Below, piece by piece: positions 1-5,318 of a stretch of 6,001 bases of DNA. The stretch's first letter is position 1, and every line of letters starts with the position of its first letter. The stretch spans positions 1 to 6,001 of the forward strand of contig JAITUD010000200.1 of the NCBI GenBank assembly GCA_031286555.1, in the 5' to 3' direction. A model generated the notes under the pieces. It was not told the origin of the DNA, made no database searches, and was given only the letters and a program-made list of their open reading frames with translations. Both the position numbers and the translations under genes were made by a program. The DNA is from Microbacterium sp. (GTDB lineage Bacteria; Actinomycetota; Actinomycetes; Actinomycetales; Microbacteriaceae).

Positions 1-365
1 GCGACCTGAACCTCGATGTGCGCATCGAGCCGTGCCCGATCGTCCGTGAGGCCGACGGGCTCGCGATGAGCTCGCGCAACGTCTACCTCGACGCGGCCGC
101 CCGTGCCCAGGTCACCGCCTTGAACAGAGCTCTCGATGCGGCATCCGCTCTCGCCGATTCGGGGGAGCGCGACGGCGTGACGCTCGTCGCCGCAGCTCGC
201 CGGGTGCTCGACGAGGCCGGCATCCGTCCCGACTATCTGGAACTGCGCGACCTGGACGACCTCAGCGAGGTCGACCGGCTAGACGGCGAGGCCCTGCTGG
301 CCGTCGCCGCCAAGGTCGGAGCCGCGCGCCTGATCGACAACCACATCCTGAAAGGCGGCGCGTGA
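1..365 (+). CDS. panC: Pantothenate synthetase (pantoate--beta-alanine ligase), C-terminal part; 5' end outside window
   Basis: PanC condenses pantoate with beta-alanine in the cytoplasm, using ATP through a pantoyl-adenylate, to give pantothenate. The window enters the gene in frame at base 3 and shows its last 120 residues. Visible family marks are the DGLAMSSRN segment (visible residues about 19-27), which is the KMSKS-like ATP-binding loop region of this nucleotidyltransferase family, and the C-terminal DYLELRD strand followed by AAKVGAARLIDNHIL at the end. The N-terminal HIGH-type motif lies outside the window. The C-terminus looks complete. The TGA stop at 363-365 shares its A with the ATG of the next gene (TGATG), so the two are probably translated in a coupled way within a panC-panD-panB operon. 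Nothing looks damaged. Identification is firm. Confidence 0.96.
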   Translation, partial: DLNLDVRIEPCPIVREADGLAMSSRNVYLDAAARAQVTALNRALDAASALADSGERDGVTLVAAARRVLDEAGIRPDYLELRDLDDLSEVDRLDGEALLAVAAKVGAARLIDNHILKGGA

Positions 366-757
366 TGCGACGCACCATGCTGAAGTCCAAGATCCACCGC
401 GCGACCGTGACAGGCAGCGACCTCAATTACGTCGGCTCGATCACGATCGACCCCGACCTGCTCGAGGCCGCCGACATCCTGCCGCACGAGCAGGTGCACG
501 TCGTCGACGTCGACAACGGGTCGCGCTTCGTCACGTACACGATCGCGGGTGAGCGCGGCTCGGGCGACATGCAGGTCAACGGCGCCGCCGCGCGTCTCGT
601 GCACGCCGGCGACACGATCATCGTCATCTCCTACGCGGAGTACTCACGCAAGGACCTCGCGACCTACGAGCCGACCGTCGTGCACGTGGATCGCGGAAAC
701 CGCATCGTCCGGGTCGACGACGTCGTGGACGCGCTGCTGACGGAGGTGGCGGTATGA
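365..757 (+). CDS. panD: Aspartate 1-decarboxylase (pyruvoyl enzyme precursor)
   Basis: PanD decarboxylates L-aspartate to beta-alanine, the second substrate of PanC. It is made as an inactive proenzyme that cuts itself between Gly24 and Ser25, turning Ser25 into the pyruvoyl cofactor. With the start at ATG 365, the YVGS motif falls exactly at residues 22-25, which supports this start over the GTG at 362 or the ATG at 377. Other family marks are MLKSKIHRATVT near the N-terminus, a Y/GERGSGDMQVNGAAA segment around residues 58-75, and HAGDTIIVISYA around 80-91. The length, 130 residues, is normal. AAAGG at 351-355, nine bases before the ATG, is a reasonable ribosome binding site inside panC. 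The gene overlaps panC by one base and panB by four (ATGA), so expression is probably coupled along the operon. Actinobacterial PanD may need no PanZ-type maturation factor, but this is not visible here. Confidence 0.97.
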   Translation: MRRTMLKSKIHRATVTGSDLNYVGSITIDPDLLEAADILPHEQVHVVDVDNGSRFVTYTIAGERGSGDMQVNGAAARLVHAGDTIIVISYAEYSRKDLATYEPTVVHVDRGNRIVRVDDVVDALLTEVAV

Positions 758-1626
758 GCACCGCGCCCGCGCCGCGCCGTCGGCTGACGCTCGGCGATCT
801 CGCCGCGAAGAAGGATGCCGGTGACCCGATCGTCATGGTCACCGCCTACGACCACCCCGGCGCGCAGATCGCCGAGGCCGCCGGCATCGACATGGTGCTG
901 GTCGGCGACTCCGGCGCGATGACCGTGCTCGGCTACGACAGCACCGTGCCGGTCACGGTCGACGAGATGCTCATGCTCACCCGTGCGGTGCGCCGAGGAC
1001 TCTCGCGTGCCCTGCTCGTCGGCGACCTGCCGTTCGGATCGTATGAGGCATCCGATGCCCTCGCCGTGCAGACCGCGCAGCGCTTCGTGAAGGAGGCCGG
1101 CTGCGACCTGGTGAAGATCGAGCGCGGCGGCACGACCGTCGATCGCGCGCGGGCGATCGTGGCCTCCGGCATCCCGGTGGTCGGGCACGTCGGGCTCACG
1201 CCGCAGACCGCGACGGCGCTCGGCGGCTACCGTGCGCAGGGCCGCACGGCCGAGGGCGCGCTGGCCGTGATCGACGACGCGCTCGCCCTGCAGGATGCCG
1301 GATGCTCGCTCATCGTGCTCGAGGCCGTGCCCGCCGAGATCACGCGGGCGCTGCAGCCGCTGCTGCGCATCCCCACGATCGGGATCGGCGCCGGCGCGGA
1401 TGCCGACGGCCAGGTGCTCGTCTTCCATGACCTGCTCGGCCTGCTCGACGGCCCGCAGGCCAAGTTCGTCAAGCGCTACGCAGAACTGCGTGGCTCCGCG
1501 ATCGACGGCGTGCGGGCGTATGCCGAAGAGGTGCGCTCCCGCGCGTACCCTGCGGTGGAGCACACCTACGGGATGCCGGCCGACGAGGTCGCCCGGCTCG
1601 AGGCGCTGCTCGCGGAGCGGGCCTGA
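754..1626 (+). CDS. panB: 3-methyl-2-oxobutanoate hydroxymethyltransferase (ketopantoate hydroxymethyltransferase)
   Basis: PanB transfers a hydroxymethyl group from 5,10-methylenetetrahydrofolate to 2-oxoisovalerate, the first committed step to pantothenate. The 290-residue protein has the usual TIM-barrel order of motifs: VMVTAYD (28-33), VLVGDSGAMTVLGY (48-61) with the metal-binding Asp52, GDLPFGSYE (90-98) with Asp91, VKIERG (120-125) with Lys121 and Glu123, GHVGLTPQ (144-151), LEAVP (189-193) with the catalytic base Glu190, and IGIGAG (209-214). These match Asp45, Asp84, Lys112, Glu114 and Glu181 known from the E. coli enzyme, so it should be active. GGAGGTGG at 742-749, inside the end of panD, is a strong ribosome binding site for the ATG at 754. 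That ATG overlaps the panD stop as ATGA. It is the last gene of the pan run, and no convincing terminator follows. Confidence 0.97.
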   Translation: MSTAPAPRRRLTLGDLAAKKDAGDPIVMVTAYDHPGAQIAEAAGIDMVLVGDSGAMTVLGYDSTVPVTVDEMLMLTRAVRRGLSRALLVGDLPFGSYEASDALAVQTAQRFVKEAGCDLVKIERGGTTVDRARAIVASGIPVVGHVGLTPQTATALGGYRAQGRTAEGALAVIDDALALQDAGCSLIVLEAVPAEITRALQPLLRIPTIGIGAGADADGQVLVFHDLLGLLDGPQAKFVKRYAELRGSAIDGVRAYAEEVRSRAYPAVEHTYGMPADEVARLEALLAERA

Positions 1627-1628
1627 TC

Positions 1629-1666
1629 GCATCTTCGATGCCACACATCGCCTCTAGCCTGGAGGC
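1629..1666. repeat. Three small overlapping inverted repeats around the promoter box
   Basis: The panB to 1667 spacer contains GCATC/GATGC (1629-1633 and 1637-1641, 3-base loop), CGATG/CATCG (1636-1640 and 1646-1650, 5-base loop) and GCCTC/GAGGC (1650-1654 and 1662-1666). The last pair encloses the -10-like box. Each stem is only five base pairs, with no T run, so they are poor candidates for a terminator. A dyad flanking a -10 box could be an operator, but chance is possible at this GC content. Confidence 0.3.
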
Positions 1667-1669
1667 GTG
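1632..1669 (+). promoter_or_regulatory. Putative leaderless promoter of the unknown gene at 1667
   Basis: TAGCCT at 1655-1660 fits the actinobacterial -10 pattern TAnnnT and ends six bases before the GTG at 1667, so transcription should begin at or next to the start codon. GGAGG at 1661-1665 lies only one base before the GTG, too close to act as a Shine-Dalgarno site for it. A -35 element is weak: TCTTCG at 1632-1637 has a 17-base spacing but a poor match. Leaderless transcripts are common in actinobacteria; that this is one is inference. Confidence 0.5.
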
Positions 1670-2494
1670 ACCACTGCACCGCGCCGCGTTCCTCGCGGAG
1701 ATGAACTCGACAGCCTGATGCGGGTGTACGGCTATCGCTTCACCCGCACCGGCGGGGTCGCGGGCGCCGATCCGACAGATGATGCGGCCGTCGCTGCGTC
1801 TTCGGGCTGGCCGATCCGCGCGGTCGAGCGCTTCACCCCTGCTGAGATCTTCGAGAGGTCGGTCGCCGCGGCATCCGCGCTCGATGAGGAGGCGGTGCTG
1901 GGGGCGTTCGTGGCGGGGCTCGGCAGTGCACCGTCCGGCCGTCAGATCGCGATCTCGTTCGGGTGGGCCCGGCACCTGTCAGCCGCAGTCGCCGCGGGCG
2001 CGAGCCTGCCGGACTGCGGGCTGGAGGCTCGCGACGGAGACGCTTTCGCCATCGATGTGACCGAGGTGCTCCTGCGCATCGCGCTCGGATGGGCGTGGAA
2101 CGAGCAGCCGTACAGGTACCTGCCCGACCTCGAGGCCGCGGCCACGACCGGGCTCCCGACTCCGACGGCGGATGATCGCGAACGGGTGCGGGCGCTGCTG
2201 GACGTGGTGGTAGCCCAGCCGGCGGGGACCACAGCGAGTGCGCTGGAGAAAGCGGTCGCCCGCGCCAGGATCGTGCCGGGAACCGACAAGTATCAGCGCT
2301 ACGGCATCCTCATCGGCCTCGCCGAGATCGGGGTGCTGCCCAGCACTCTCGCGCCCAGCTGGGACCGGTTCGTCTCCCGTCGCGAGATCGCAGAGGCATG
2401 GTCCGGCGGGCCTCGGTCAGACATCACGCCGCCCCTGTCCGGGTGGCGGGGCGGTGTCGACGTCGGCCGTGCGGAACGGCTGCGCCGCGTATGA
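1667..2494 (+). CDS. Unrecognised 275-residue protein
   Basis: I do not recognise the family. The protein has no evident signal peptide or membrane segment and appears soluble and largely helical, with alternating Ala/Leu-rich helices and aromatic clusters. Visible landmarks are VYGYRFTRTGG near residues 20-30, SGWPIRAVERFTPAEIFERS at 46-65, ISFGWARHLSA at 96-106, a Trp/Tyr-rich GWAWNEQPYRYLPDLEA stretch at 141-157, TDKYQRYGILIGLAEIGVLP at 206-225, and an end segment RSDITPPLSGWRGG at 250-263. The coding signal is convincing: G/C-rich third positions throughout and an uninterrupted frame. The GTG start is chosen because a -10-like TAGCCT sits six bases before it and no earlier start in frame makes sense after the panB stop at 1626. 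It lies 40 bases after panB but probably has its own promoter, so a role in pantothenate synthesis should not be assumed. It converges on the phosphotransferase gene with a 24-base gap. Confidence 0.8.
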   Translation: MTTAPRRVPRGDELDSLMRVYGYRFTRTGGVAGADPTDDAAVAASSGWPIRAVERFTPAEIFERSVAAASALDEEAVLGAFVAGLGSAPSGRQIAISFGWARHLSAAVAAGASLPDCGLEARDGDAFAIDVTEVLLRIALGWAWNEQPYRYLPDLEAAATTGLPTPTADDRERVRALLDVVVAQPAGTTASALEKAVARARIVPGTDKYQRYGILIGLAEIGVLPSTLAPSWDRFVSRREIAEAWSGGPRSDITPPLSGWRGGVDVGRAERLRRV

Positions 2495-2518
2495 ACGCAC
2501 GGACTTGCAGGACCTGCC

Positions 2519-3439
2519 CTACGCGCTGAGCGATGCGAGTGCGTCGTCCACGGTCTTCGCCGACGCGCTGATGACGTGACGCCCGTCCTCGATGTCCCAG
2601 AGCGTGTTCTGCAGCAGCCGCGCCGCCGTCCATGCGGCCGCGTGGTGGCGGTCGAGGGCGAGCATCTCGGTGAGGATGTCGAAGCGCCGGCGCACGATGC
2701 GCGGTGCATCTGAGACGGAGTCGTCGGTGCTCCACCCGCTGTCCAGGGCCGGCCAGAGGTCGAACCCGGGATGCCCGACAAGAGGCTCCGGGTCGATCGC
2801 GAGCCAGGGCTCGCGGTCGGCGGAGAGCACGTTGCCGTAGTGCAGATCCCAATGCAGGAGGCGATCGCCGGGCTCGGCGTTCATTTCGGCGACCTGACGG
2901 GCCCATCGCTCCAGCCGCGACCGGTCGTCACTGTCGAGAACCCGCAGTGCTGCGAGAAGGCCGGCGCGCATCCCGGCGACGATCGCCCCGAGATCGGGGA
3001 GCCCCTCCGGCGCGGGCACGCTGTGCAGGCGGGCGAAGAGCCCTCCGACCACGCGAACCGCGTCGTCGTCCTCGACCGCGTCGAGGCTGCGATCACCGTG
3101 GAGCCGTTCGAGCAGCATCCCGCCGAGGCCGGCGTCGCTGTCCAGAAGCCGAACCGTCCCCCGGCCGTTCCAGGCGATGAGGCCGAGTATCGCGGCGCTC
3201 GTCTCCGGCTTCGGCGGCTGCAGCTTCAGCGCGGCCGGCGTCCCGTCGGCGCGCCGCACCGGCAGGAGGATCCCCGCATCGCCGGCCCGGATCGTGCCTT
3301 CGGGGCGAAGGTCCCATCTCTGAAGAAGCTCGCGGGCGACCGACGGCAGCAGACGCACCCATTCGCGGGTCGTGTCGTCGCCGGATTCGAAGCCGCCGAG
3401 GACCGCGGCGGGAATGGCGAACTGCTGCTCTGGGCCCAT
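2519..3439 (-). CDS. APH(6)/hydroxyurea-type aminoglycoside phosphotransferase family protein
   Basis: This 306-residue protein has a kinase (APH) fold of the streptomycin 6-kinase/hydroxyurea phosphotransferase type, which moves a phosphate from ATP to a hydroxyl on a small molecule in the cytoplasm. It shows RWDLRPEGT (41-49), LLPVRRADGTPAALKL (58-73) with the likely ATP-anchoring Lys72, a LLERLHGDRSLD stretch (109-120), the catalytic loop LLHWDLHYGNVL (194-205) with Asp198 and Asn203, and WLAIDPEPLVGHPGFDLWPAL (212-232) with metal-binding Asp216. The usual HGD of the loop is HWD here, but the Asp and Asn are kept. The ATG at 3439 has a distant, weak ribosome site (GGTGA about 11-15 bases upstream); no better start is seen. 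It follows the P-loop kinase gene by 29 bases and is probably the last gene of a three-gene operon. Members include true resistance enzymes and many of unknown substrate, so streptomycin resistance is not established. Confidence 0.85.
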   Translation of the reverse strand: MGPEQQFAIPAAVLGGFESGDDTTREWVRLLPSVARELLQRWDLRPEGTIRAGDAGILLPVRRADGTPAALKLQPPKPETSAAILGLIAWNGRGTVRLLDSDAGLGGMLLERLHGDRSLDAVEDDDAVRVVGGLFARLHSVPAPEGLPDLGAIVAGMRAGLLAALRVLDSDDRSRLERWARQVAEMNAEPGDRLLHWDLHYGNVLSADREPWLAIDPEPLVGHPGFDLWPALDSGWSTDDSVSDAPRIVRRRFDILTEMLALDRHHAAAWTAARLLQNTLWDIEDGRHVISASAKTVDDALASLSA

Positions 3440-3468
3440 GCCCGACAGTTCACCACAGAGCCGGGTCG

Positions 3469-3978
3469 CTAACGGATGACTTCGAGCGGTCCTTCCTCGG
3501 GTGTCGGCGGCTCGAACCGTTCGAAGTACTCCCTCGCCATCTGCTCGGTGAGCGGCCAGTCGTCCGCCTGCCTGCCGTGCCGGTCGCCGACCCGGCTGAG
3601 GATCGTCTCGAGAGGCGTCGCGATGTAGATCGTCTCTGGCACGACGCCAAGCGGTGCGAGCAGCGCGCGATACTCATCGCGCTGTCGCCGGAACCAGAAT
3701 CCGAAGTCGAGCACGACGTCGTCCCCGGCATCGACATGGCGCAGCAGACGAGCCTTGAGCTCTGCCGCCACTTCGGCGACCACCTCCGTGGAGGGAATCG
3801 TCGTGATCCCGCGATCCCAGAACTCCACCTCGAACGACAGGCGGATCCAGCCCTCCCGCTCCAGGCGCTTGGCATAGGTGGTCTTGCCGGCACCGCCCGG
3901 CCCGCAAATCATCACGACCCGGGGCCGACGCAGCTCATCTCGTGGCACGCGGCCGAGGCTACCCTCCGCCGCCGACAT
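3469..3978 (-). CDS. Small P-loop kinase-like ATPase (AAA_33/predicted kinase type)
   Basis: The 169-residue protein has an N-terminal Walker A motif, GPGGAGKT at residues 26-33 after the strand VVMIC, and a Walker B-like VVLDFGFW at 88-95 with Asp91. These are followed by an arginine-rich lid-like stretch WFRRQRDEYR (95-104) and PLETILSRVGDR (122-133). This order fits the predicted small-molecule or nucleotide kinases grouped under AAA_33, relatives of chloramphenicol phosphotransferase and zeta-type kinases. The substrate is unknown. The ATG at 3978 gives a 20-base overlap with the end of the acetyltransferase gene. Neither this ATG nor the GTG at 3948 (residue 11) has a good ribosome site, so the start is uncertain, but both leave the P-loop intact. 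The overlap suggests coupled translation with the gene upstream. No antitoxin-like partner lies beside it, which argues against a zeta toxin. Confidence 0.82.
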   Translation of the reverse strand: MSAAEGSLGRVPRDELRRPRVVMICGPGGAGKTTYAKRLEREGWIRLSFEVEFWDRGITTIPSTEVVAEVAAELKARLLRHVDAGDDVVLDFGFWFRRQRDEYRALLAPLGVVPETIYIATPLETILSRVGDRHGRQADDWPLTEQMAREYFERFEPPTPEEGPLEVIR

Positions 3979-4510
3979 CCCGGCCGCCGCGAGTCAGCCC
4001 GTACGAGTACATGTCGCGGCGCTCGTCACCGACCTGTTCCCATGACCGCAGCAGGCCCTCGCGCTCGAAGCCGCACTTCTCCGCGGTCAGGCACGAACCG
4101 GTGTTGTCGGGGTCGACGTAGAGCTGGAGGCGCGGGATGTCGAGCGTCTCGAAGGCCCACGCCGTCAGGGTCTGCAGGGCGGCCGAGGCATGGCCACGGC
4201 GCCTGCTGCTCGGCCTGATCCAGTAGCCGATCGTCGCGCGGCCCCTGTCCAGGTCGCGCAGCCAGAGTCCGATCTGGCCGACGCAGACGGCATTCGCCTC
4301 GATCGCGAACGAGTACCCGGTGCCGGATGCCGCGCGCTCGTGCTGCCTCTCGATGAACGCGGCGGCCAGCGCCGCGTCGGCGACGTTCGGCACGGTCGTG
4401 ACGAGGGGGATCAGCGGGTCGGATGACGCGTCGAGCACGGCGTCGATGTCTTCGGCACGGAACGGGCGGAGCGTCACGGCGTCGCCGTGGAGCGTGGGGA
4501 CCTCGAGCAT
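3959..4510 (-). CDS. GNAT family N-acetyltransferase (RimJ/RimL-like)
   Basis: GNAT enzymes move an acetyl group from acetyl-CoA to an amine on a protein or small molecule. With the ATG at 4510 the product has 183 residues, normal for the RimJ/RimL-like branch. It opens with LHGDAVTLRPFRAEDIDAVL (7-26) and has the acetyl-CoA-binding motif A around TIGYWIRPSSRRRGHASAAL (93-112) with the RRRGHA pyrophosphate loop at 103-108. Motif B follows, with Asn136, Ser139 and EKCGFEREGLLRSW (144-157). The C-terminus ends in a short glycine-rich tail, RGGRDVGGGG, in the region overlapping the next gene. The start could instead be the adjoining GTG at 4513, one codon earlier, which lies six bases from a CATACT box. 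The open frame running further upstream to 4591 lies in a structured repeat and is not credible coding. It is the first gene of the GNAT / P-loop kinase / APH-like run. Substrate unknown: antibiotic, metabolite or ribosomal protein are all possible. Confidence 0.88.
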   Translation of the reverse strand: MLEVPTLHGDAVTLRPFRAEDIDAVLDASSDPLIPLVTTVPNVADAALAAAFIERQHERAASGTGYSFAIEANAVCVGQIGLWLRDLDRGRATIGYWIRPSSRRRGHASAALQTLTAWAFETLDIPRLQLYVDPDNTGSCLTAEKCGFEREGLLRSWEQVGDERRDMYSYGLTRGGRDVGGGG

Positions 4511-4525
4511 CACTTCATCAGTATG
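4511..4525 (-). promoter_or_regulatory. Putative leaderless promoter (-10 box) of the GNAT operon
   Basis: On the minus strand CATACT (complement of 4520-4525) stands six bases before GTG at 4513-4511, which is directly followed by ATG at 4510. The geometry matches the TAGCCT box before the gene at 1667. No clear Shine-Dalgarno sequence precedes the start, and the position of a -35 falls inside the neighbouring repeat without a good match. A very short or absent leader is inferred. Confidence 0.4.
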
Positions 4526-4641
4526 AGCGAGCGGCTGGCGGATAGCCCGCGGAGCGACGAAGAAGCGGAGACGAACGGCGCCCTTCGTCACTTCGTCTCG
4601 CTCCGCTCGCTCAGCACGGCGCTCGCCGCTTCGCTCGCTCA
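4524..4641. repeat. Structured REP-like intergenic repeat (GAGCGAGCG type), possible terminator
   Basis: The region between the kinase-like gene and the GNAT gene is an imperfect nested palindrome. TGAGCGAGCGG at 4524-4534 is the exact reverse complement of 4603-4613. Inside it GGAGCGACGAAG (4551-4562) pairs with 4591-4604 with a two-base bulge, and GACGAA (4570-4575) pairs with TTCGTC (4584-4589) around a GGCGCC-containing loop. A second copy of the arm at 4627-4641 matches 4599-4613 in 14 of 15 bases, 28 bases apart. There is no T run. From memory, GAGCGAGCGnAGCGAGACGAA-type sequences recur between genes in Microbacteriaceae. It may end transcription from the upstream pair, or be a dispersed REP element. 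Confidence 0.65.
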
Positions 4642-5316
4642 GGACCCGGAGTGCGCAGCCCGGTCATCCGCATCCGCGATGCCGCGGCGCATCTCCTCGC
4701 GCGACTCCTCGGGCCACGGGCCGGATGCCGCGAGCGGGATCTCCGTGAGGAAGCGGCGCTCAGGCTCCGGGATGCGCGAGACGAACAGGTCGGGATCGCT
4801 TCCCGCGGTCGCGTACAGCGCCGGCCCATCGGCGTAGAACAGGTCCGTCACGACGAGCCGCCCGTCGGCCCCGCGCATCACGTTCGACGGATTCGTGTCG
4901 AGCGGGCCGCACCACGGCAGCTCGCGCAGCGCCCTGGCGTGGATGCCGTCGATGATGTCCACGAGCTCGGCGACGGCCTCGTCGCGCTCGGCGATCAGCG
5001 CATGAAACGCGTGCGCATCCGATTCATCCACGGGCGTCAGCCACTCCATGAGCTGCAGGTCGCCGCCACCCGTCAGCCGCCGGTGCGCGAACAGCTCGGG
5101 CACCAGCCGGGTGTGCGCGGCCGCGCGGTACAGCTCCGCCGTGTACGGTCCGGTCGGGTCGAACGGACCGATCCGCACCGCGGCCGATCCGTCCGGTGCC
5201 CGCAGCGCGATGGCCCAGTCGCCGGCTCCGGCCCGCGTCCAACCGGCATCCGTGAACGCGCGCTCGGCGGCGCGGTGATCGGCATCCTCGGGGAGCGCGG
5301 CGAGTGTGGCATCCAT
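4639..5316 (-). CDS. Divergent kinase-fold (APH/protein-kinase-like) protein, function unknown
   Basis: The 225-residue protein looks like a reduced phosphotransferase. In order it has a glycine-poor N-lobe with AAVRIGPFDP (45-54), an alpha-C-like segment TAELYRAA (59-66), a hinge-like LMEWLTPV (89-96), a catalytic-loop-like LDTNPSNVM (139-147), and VVTDLFYADGP (155-165). Asp140 and Asn145 keep the D-x4-N spacing of the APH loop, and Asp158 could be the DFG-type metal ligand. The usual His before the catalytic Asp is absent, and Arg48 stands where the ATP-binding Lys is expected. This reading is inference from motif spacing; it could be an inactive or differently working relative. The ATG at 5316 is chosen because GAGG lies six bases before it; a TTG at 5322 would leave no room for a ribosome site. 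It starts two bases after the FUSC stop, so the two are probably co-translated. Its TGA stop lies in the downstream repeat. Confidence 0.72.
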   Translation of the reverse strand: MDATLAALPEDADHRAAERAFTDAGWTRAGAGDWAIALRAPDGSAAVRIGPFDPTGPYTAELYRAAAHTRLVPELFAHRRLTGGGDLQLMEWLTPVDESDAHAFHALIAERDEAVAELVDIIDGIHARALRELPWCGPLDTNPSNVMRGADGRLVVTDLFYADGPALYATAGSDPDLFVSRIPEPERRFLTEIPLAASGPWPEESREEMRRGIADADDRAAHSGS

Positions 5317-5318
5317 CT

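Noticed and set aside
362..364. GTG at 362 as the panD start
   Set aside because: The ATG at 365 puts the self-cleavage site exactly at Gly24-Ser25 and gives the normal N-terminus.
664..1644. Long open frame of 326 codons on the minus strand opposite panB
   Set aside because: It mirrors panB, whose catalytic residues are all intact. The translation is Arg/His/Gly-rich with no family motif, as expected for an antisense frame in high-GC DNA.
2507..2517. GCAGGACCTGC between the two convergent genes as a terminator
   Set aside because: A one-base loop cannot form a hairpin and there is no T run; it is a short palindrome likely by chance.
2771..3472. Open frame of 233 codons on the plus strand opposite the APH-like gene
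   Set aside because: Antisense shadow: the minus strand carries the clear catalytic loop and ATP-binding motifs, while this frame shows only low-complexity Arg/Pro/Gly-rich sequence.
3469..3978. P-loop protein as a zeta-type toxin of a toxin-antitoxin pair
   Set aside because: No small antitoxin-like gene is adjacent; the neighbours are an acetyltransferase and a phosphotransferase, and the protein is shorter than typical zeta toxins.
4511..4591. N-terminal extension of the GNAT protein by 27 residues
   Set aside because: The extension lies in the palindromic repeat and does not resemble GNAT N-termini, which normally begin close to the LHGDAVTLRPF segment.
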